Assembly (NCBI RefSeq): GCF_017562075.2
Contig: NC_054084.1
Span: 23,114,389-23,178,388 of the forward strand
DNA: 64,000 nucleotides
Reading direction: 5' to 3'
Origin: Anopheles merus
Taxonomy: Eukaryota; Arthropoda; Insecta; Diptera; Culicidae
Shown here: in pieces, positions 59,221 to 64,000 of the stretch
Layout: each line of letters begins with the position of its first letter
How positions within the stretch are numbered: the stretch's first letter is position 1
Program-made: the position numbers and the translations under genes
Notes under the pieces: model-generated
The model's database searches: none
Seen by the model: only the letters and a program-made list of their open reading frames with translations
What the model was told of the DNA's origin: nothing

Positions 59221-59295
59221 CTGAAATTAACATCAATAAATATAAGCACGATTTAATGTGTTTTTTCACAATCATTTGCAGCGCGTCTAGCAAAT

Positions 59296-61012
59296 AATTT
59301 TTATTTATTTATTTTATTTATTTATTTAACAAAGTTATCTAGCCATGCTGGCCTCCATTACTAAATGCTAGATTCTTAACCAATATAAACACTGAACTCA
59401 TGAGCAATAAATAAATAACGCATGAGCAATAAAAATAAATAAATGAAAGCTGACCACAAAAATAAATTGATAAAAATAATAAGAATAATAATAAATAAAA
59501 TAATAATTGATAAAATAATAAAAATAATAATTTCACTCGTCAGTAAAGGCTTCGCAAAGTTTGTTTTAGTACATTTACGCTTACGCTAGGATCGACAATG
59601 CAGTTAACAGAACTATACGAGCTAATCATTCTCAAAAGTGGATCATTAGAACCAAATACCGTAGACCTAAAATCAGTGCTAAATAGGGTACATTGCTTTA
59701 GATTCCTACTAGGCCCCTGAAAATTAATTTGTTCTGGAATAAACGGGGCGTCAATGTAATCGCTGATAAGCTTATGTATAAAAGTACACTGTGCCGTCAT
59801 TCGTCTATGTTGTAGTGAGACTAGTCTGAATAGCAGACACCTAGCAAGATACGAAGTATACACAGATTCTCGAGACCATGGTAAACGGTAGTAAAGAGCG
59901 CGTGAAAGTTTTCTTTGAACTGCTTCTAGTCTATCGATTTTTTACTGCTGAGTTGGTGTCCATAAAATGCTAGCCAATTCTAGAATCGGTCTCACATTAG
60001 CACAATACAGTGATTTTAGGGTAAAGGGGTCCTTTAAATTTTTAGCGACACGTAACACAAAACTTAACAAACGATTTGCTTTAGCTAAACACAACTCAAA
60101 ATGATCGTCAAACGTTAACCTGCTATCAAGCTGAACACCTAAATCGCGAACGCTGTTGGTCCGCGGAACTGAACTGTAAGCTATTTTGTAGTCAAAGAGA
60201 ATAGGGGATCTTTTTTCTGGCGTTATCACGTTATCACAGAACATTTTTCAATATTAATACTCATGCTATTTAACTTGCAACAAGAGCTAAAGCTACACAG
60301 ACAATTTTGTAGCCGAAGACAATCAGCGGTATTCGAAACAGTTGTGTAAATCTTTATATCATCGGCGTACAACAACTTTTGGCAGTCAGGAATTAGATTG
60401 ATTATGTCGTTAATAAAGATGATAAACAGCACTGGTCCAAGGATGCTTCCTTACGGTACCCCTGAAGTATTAGTGAAGGGCGTAGAATACGTAGTATTAA
60501 TCTTCACCTTGATATCACTGCTAGCTTAGGTAGCTTGAATGCAAAAGCACTAATGCGTCATTCACACCGTATTTTTTTTTTTAGTTTAGCAAGTAGTAAA
60601 GTGTGATTGACGGAACCGAAAGCAGCATGAAAGTCAGTATACAAGACATCGATTTGTTTTCCACTGTCGAGAGCAGGGGAGCAGGAACTAAGCAGGGATA
60701 GAAGATTAGTTTCAATGCTTCTGTTCGGTAAGAACCCATGCTGATCGAAGGAGATGACGTGTTTAAAACCGCTCAAAAGGGGACGATAAATAAGAATCTC
60801 AAAAAATTTACTTCTTGCACAGCGCATAAAGATTCCTCGGTAGTTGGCAATGTTGTTTTTATCAGCTTTCTTGTATACAGGGAACATAGAAGCTGATTTC
60901 CATTGTTGCGGGAAGCATTTCTGCTGCAAAGATTTGTTGCAAATGTTGGTCAGTACTAGAGTAAGAGCTCTTTGCAGCGTTTAAATACAGCACTGGGAAT
61001 TAAGTCCGACCC
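59296..61012 (-). pseudogene. 5'-truncated APE-type non-LTR retrotransposon
   Basis: A 3' tail of TTTATTTAT repeats at 59296-59330, then AT-rich 3' UTR. RT pieces in several minus frames: SASMFPVYKK, DQHGFLPNRSIETNLLSL, YTDFHAAFGSVNHTLLLAKL (catalytic Asp), LLYADDIKIY, VRDLGVQLDSRLTF and NVRPILELASILW. It starts within the first RT block, so endonuclease is absent. At least four frame breaks. Confidence 0.82.
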
Positions 61013-61372
61013 AGCAGCGTATGTTGTATACGATAAGATACGTTGCCAACCCCTGGGGACGCAGTGGTGAGTGCCGCTCGGGGCTCGATTGTAAGGACGT
61101 GGGTGCAAGGAGATGGGAGTTTGAGGCTCTCTCCTACGAACCGTGACGGAGTACGGACGTTGCTAGTAGTGTGAAGAATTATTGTAATTGTATGGATAGT
61201 TAAAATAAAGAGTAAAAGTGTAAGCGATACACAACGTACGAAAGCTTCAGCTCTTATATTGCGCAAGAAACTTCAGCTTTACCAAAAAAGGGTAACAGCA
61301 CATCAACGGCGTCAGATACCGAGGCGATCGCTGATACAGAGTTTGAATCTGACCGTTTATTTGAATCTGACC
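61013..61372. other. Unassigned sequence between non-LTR element and palindrome 2
   Basis: Contains AATAAAG and a duplicated TTTGAATCTGACCG near 61350-61373. No gene recognised. Confidence 0.5.
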
Positions 61373-61695
61373 GTTCAAATAGACACATAGCGACAACGTC
61401 GCGCGCGATAAAAATAGCTCAAAATTTCACTCCGCGTAGATCAAAGTTGCTCTTTTGGCCCAGTCAACCTACATGCTTTTAGTTTAAAAACATAAAAAAA
61501 TAGTTGAAATGTGTTCCAATCTATTCTTTGCGTTTGGCATTAATCTGGCTCGTAAACAAACTAGATAATTCGATTATTTCGGATGAAACAGAAATGTCGT
61601 GCGAGACGAGTAGCTCTGTTTACAAAATTAGCTACTTTTTGTCGCGCTAGACATCGTCGCGCGCGACGTTGTCGCTCTATGCATATTTGAATGGT
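61373..61695. mobile_element. MITE-like block, left arm of palindrome 2
   Basis: Terminal inverted repeats TTCAAATA and AGCGACAACGTCGCGCGCGA at both ends, about 320 bp, no coding. Mirror copy at 63367-63689. Confidence 0.55.
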
Positions 61696-62033
61696 CATGT
61701 AAAACTTCAATGTATCACTGTGACATTGGTTTACTAAACCTTATTTTGCATTTTTCTTGGTTATTTGTTATGTAAGGGTTAAGAAACTTAAATGGTGTTT
61801 TAGTGTAATCAGTTTTATTATGTCTGCTTTATTACGTGTACGTTTGTTGCTCTCCAGTCCTCAAGCACGTCTGCTAGATCATTCCCCAAGCAGCCAGAAC
61901 TGTCATATGCCAGTGTTGCCAGCAACCTTGCCTATTACACGCTTTATTTTTTTACAAATATTTACAAACTTATTATTAAAGCTAATTATCCTAATGCACT
62001 TAGTCTAAACCTATCAATATGAATCTATACAAA

Positions 62034-62459
62034 CTAAATACCAAATATTCTTGGAGCACGAACGACGCGTCCACTGCGAGTTTTGTATAGGTTATCTGTA
62101 TCTGGCTCATCTGATTAGGAATCGTTATCTTCAAGGTCTTCATTTAATGTTGATTCTGAATCACTCGCTGTACAACACGTGTCATAATCAGATTCTGTCC
62201 CTGTATCTGCCTCAGTTGATTGAGTTTCCAATACCTCGGTATCTTGTGATTCTATGCTTTCAGTTGGCTGATATCTATTTTCAACGTGAGATGCGGCCAT
62301 ACCTATGGGTAAACCTACTCGAATCTCATCTTTTTGAAAGATTATCAGGCCTATTATTTTACTCGGATGACATTCGATTCCGTCGGAAACACTCAAGTCG
62401 AGCGGGAGAAAAATTGGTATCGTGTTCGCCATTCGAATCGATGAAGGTTTTGTGGACAT
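62034..62459 (-). pseudogene. Acidic 141-aa protein, left copy, nonsense
   Basis: Same protein as the right copy, but a CAA codon became TAA (after NDS, at about 62115), removing the last 28 or so residues. Confidence 0.5.
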
Positions 62460-62600
62460 TTTTGTTGTTGCATTAAACATCAGATTAAACATTATGAAAA
62501 AAAAAAATATTTTGAAGAAGTGCTGGATCCGTTTGTTTACACTCACTCCAACGGCCGGTTGCTTCGATCAACTGTCAAACACACAGATGCTAGAACAAAA

Positions 62601-63026
62601 ATGTCCACGAAACCTTCATCGATTCGAATGGCGAACACGATACCAATTTTTCTCCCGCTCGACTTGAGTGCTTCCGACGGAATCGAATGTCATCCGAGTA
62701 AAATAATAGGCCTGATAATCATTCAAAAAGATGAGATTCGAGTAGGTTTACCCATAGGTATGGCTGCATCTCACGTTGAAAATAGATATCAGCCAACTGA
62801 AAGCATAGAATCACAAGATACCGAGGTATTGGAAACTCAATCAACTGAGGCAGATACAGGGACAGAATCTGATTATGACACGTGTTGTACAGCGCGTGAT
62901 TCAGAATCAACATTAAATGAAGACCTTGAAAATAACGATTCCCAATCAGATGAGCCAGTTACAGATAACCTATACAAAACTCGCAGTGGACGCGTCGTTC
63001 GTGCTCCAAGAATATTTGGTATTTAG
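62601..63026 (+). CDS. Unknown acidic protein, right copy
   Basis: 141 residues from the ATG at 62601 (MSTKPSSIRMANTIP). The middle is rich in Glu, Ser, Thr and Asp. The C-terminus KTRSGRVVRAPRIFGI resembles the basic tails at the ends of many LTR-element polyproteins, so it may be a retroelement remnant. No catalytic motif, signal peptide or membrane segment. The frame is open further upstream to 62520 in the loop. Confidence 0.4.
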   Translation: MSTKPSSIRMANTIPIFLPLDLSASDGIECHPSKIIGLIIIQKDEIRVGLPIGMAASHVENRYQPTESIESQDTEVLETQSTEADTGTESDYDTCCTARDSESTLNEDLENNDSQSDEPVTDNLYKTRSGRVVRAPRIFGI

Positions 63027-63689
63027 TTAGTATAGATTCATATTGATAGGTTTAGACTAAGTGCATTAGGATAATTAGCTTTAATAATAAGTTTGTAAAT
63101 ATTTGTAAAAAAATAAAGCGTGTAATAGGCAAGGTTGCTGGCAACACTGGCATATGACAGTTCTGGCTGCTTGGGGAATGATCTAGCAGACGTGCTTGAG
63201 GACTGGAGAGCAACAAACGTACACGTAATAAAGCAGACATAATAAAACTGATTACACTAAAAACACCATTTAAGTTTCTTAACCCTTACATAACAAATAA
63301 CCAAGAAAAATGCAAAATAAGGTTTAGTAAACCAATGTCACAGTGATACATTGAAGTTTTACATGACCATTCAAATATGCATAGAGCGACAACGTCGCGC
63401 GCGACGATGTCTAGCGCGACAAAAAGTAGCTAATTTTGTAAACAGAGCTACTCGTCTCGCACGACATTTCTGTTTCATCCGAAATAATCGAATTATCTAG
63501 TTTGTTTACGAGCCAGATTAATGCCAAACGCAAAAAAATAGATTGGAACACATTTCAACTAATATTTTATGTTTTTAAACTAAAAGCATGTAGGTTGACT
63601 GGGCCAAAAGAGCAACTTTGATCTACGCGGAGTGAAATTTTGAGCTATTTTTATCGCGCGCGACGTTGTCGCTCTATGTCTATTTGAAC

Positions 63690-64000
63690 TAGGCATGGGC
63701 AAAACGATTCTTTTCACTGCACGCGAACAAACTAGTTCGCTCACTAAAAAGAACCGAACGTGAACGACGATTCTTTCGTTCTTTTTTCATGGGGTTTTTA
63801 TTCTCAAAGAACGCTCGTTATCTTTTTTATTTACCCACCATAGACGCATCCCAAATAGCCAGCTCGTACTTTATAGCTGATTTAGGGCTGTTTAAAGAAA
63901 AATCGTTCCGATGTCGTACTTTGTTGCTGACTAAGAGATAGATGGTACTTTGAGGAACTATGGAGCTTTTTAACAGGCACATGGTACTCTTTGAAACTTT
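63690..64000. other. Possible hAT-like transposon terminus
   Basis: Begins GGCATGGGCAAAACGATTC followed by repeated GAACGAAC-like words in both orientations. This recalls subterminal repeats of hAT elements. The other end is outside the window. Confidence 0.3.

Larger units (their letters stand above)
61373..63689. repeat. Long palindrome 2 (arms about 1.1 kb)
   Basis: 61373-62464 is the reverse complement of 62597-63689 with few differences; the loop is 132 bp. Each arm ends in a small inverted-repeat block (TTCAAATA...CGACAACGTCGCGCGCGA, for example 61373-61695) and carries one copy of a 141-aa reading frame pointing outward. Confidence 0.9.

Overview
The window looks like repeat-dense, heterochromatin-like DNA of an insect, most likely a fly or mosquito. 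The evidence is the mix of BEL/Pao and Ty3/gypsy LTR elements, APE-type non-LTR elements, mariner, Helitrons, tRNA-derived SINEs, short introns and many copies of a MADF (Myb/SANT-like) domain. I see no conserved single-copy host gene. Species cannot be fixed from the sequence.

Layout. 1-1360: 5' end of a BEL/Pao element on the minus strand (gag open to the window edge, primer-binding site, LTR). 1765-2060: BEL gag relic. 2339-4945: imperfect inverted-repeat element carrying two SINEs and a GC-rich degenerate repeat block. 6232-7200: gypsy relic. 7391-33095: tandem array of about 618-bp units, some expanded to about 888 bp. Each unit carries on the minus strand a two-exon MADF-domain gene: exon A about 256 nt, a short intron of about 85 nt, exon B about 101 nt, product about 118 aa. 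A gypsy element with two LTRs (18575-23711), its solo-LTR twin (25835-26101) and a 244-bp TA-target MITE (27312-27555) sit inside array units. 33095-36965: gypsy-like leader and PBS, GCT repeats, two abutting Helitrons and an I-clade non-LTR relic. 36966-39448: more MADF units.

39449-58446 is one mariner insertion at a TA exactly at the splice donor of a MADF unit. It is swollen to 19 kb by later insertions: two APE/RT non-LTR elements, a long palindrome and a tandem BEL/Pao pair (three LTRs, two internal regions, 5-bp target duplication). The rest of that MADF unit resumes at 58447. 59296-61012 is another truncated non-LTR element, 61373-63689 a second long palindrome with 1.1-kb arms, and the end of the window may hold a DNA-transposon terminus.

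Almost every oriented element lies on the minus strand. A plus-strand transcript would therefore be antisense to nearly all of them, an arrangement like unistrand piRNA clusters (inference). The most unusual content is the MADF array. Twenty-one copies keep an apparently usable two-exon structure, and an intronless divergent copy at 7391-7632 independently supports the splice junction.
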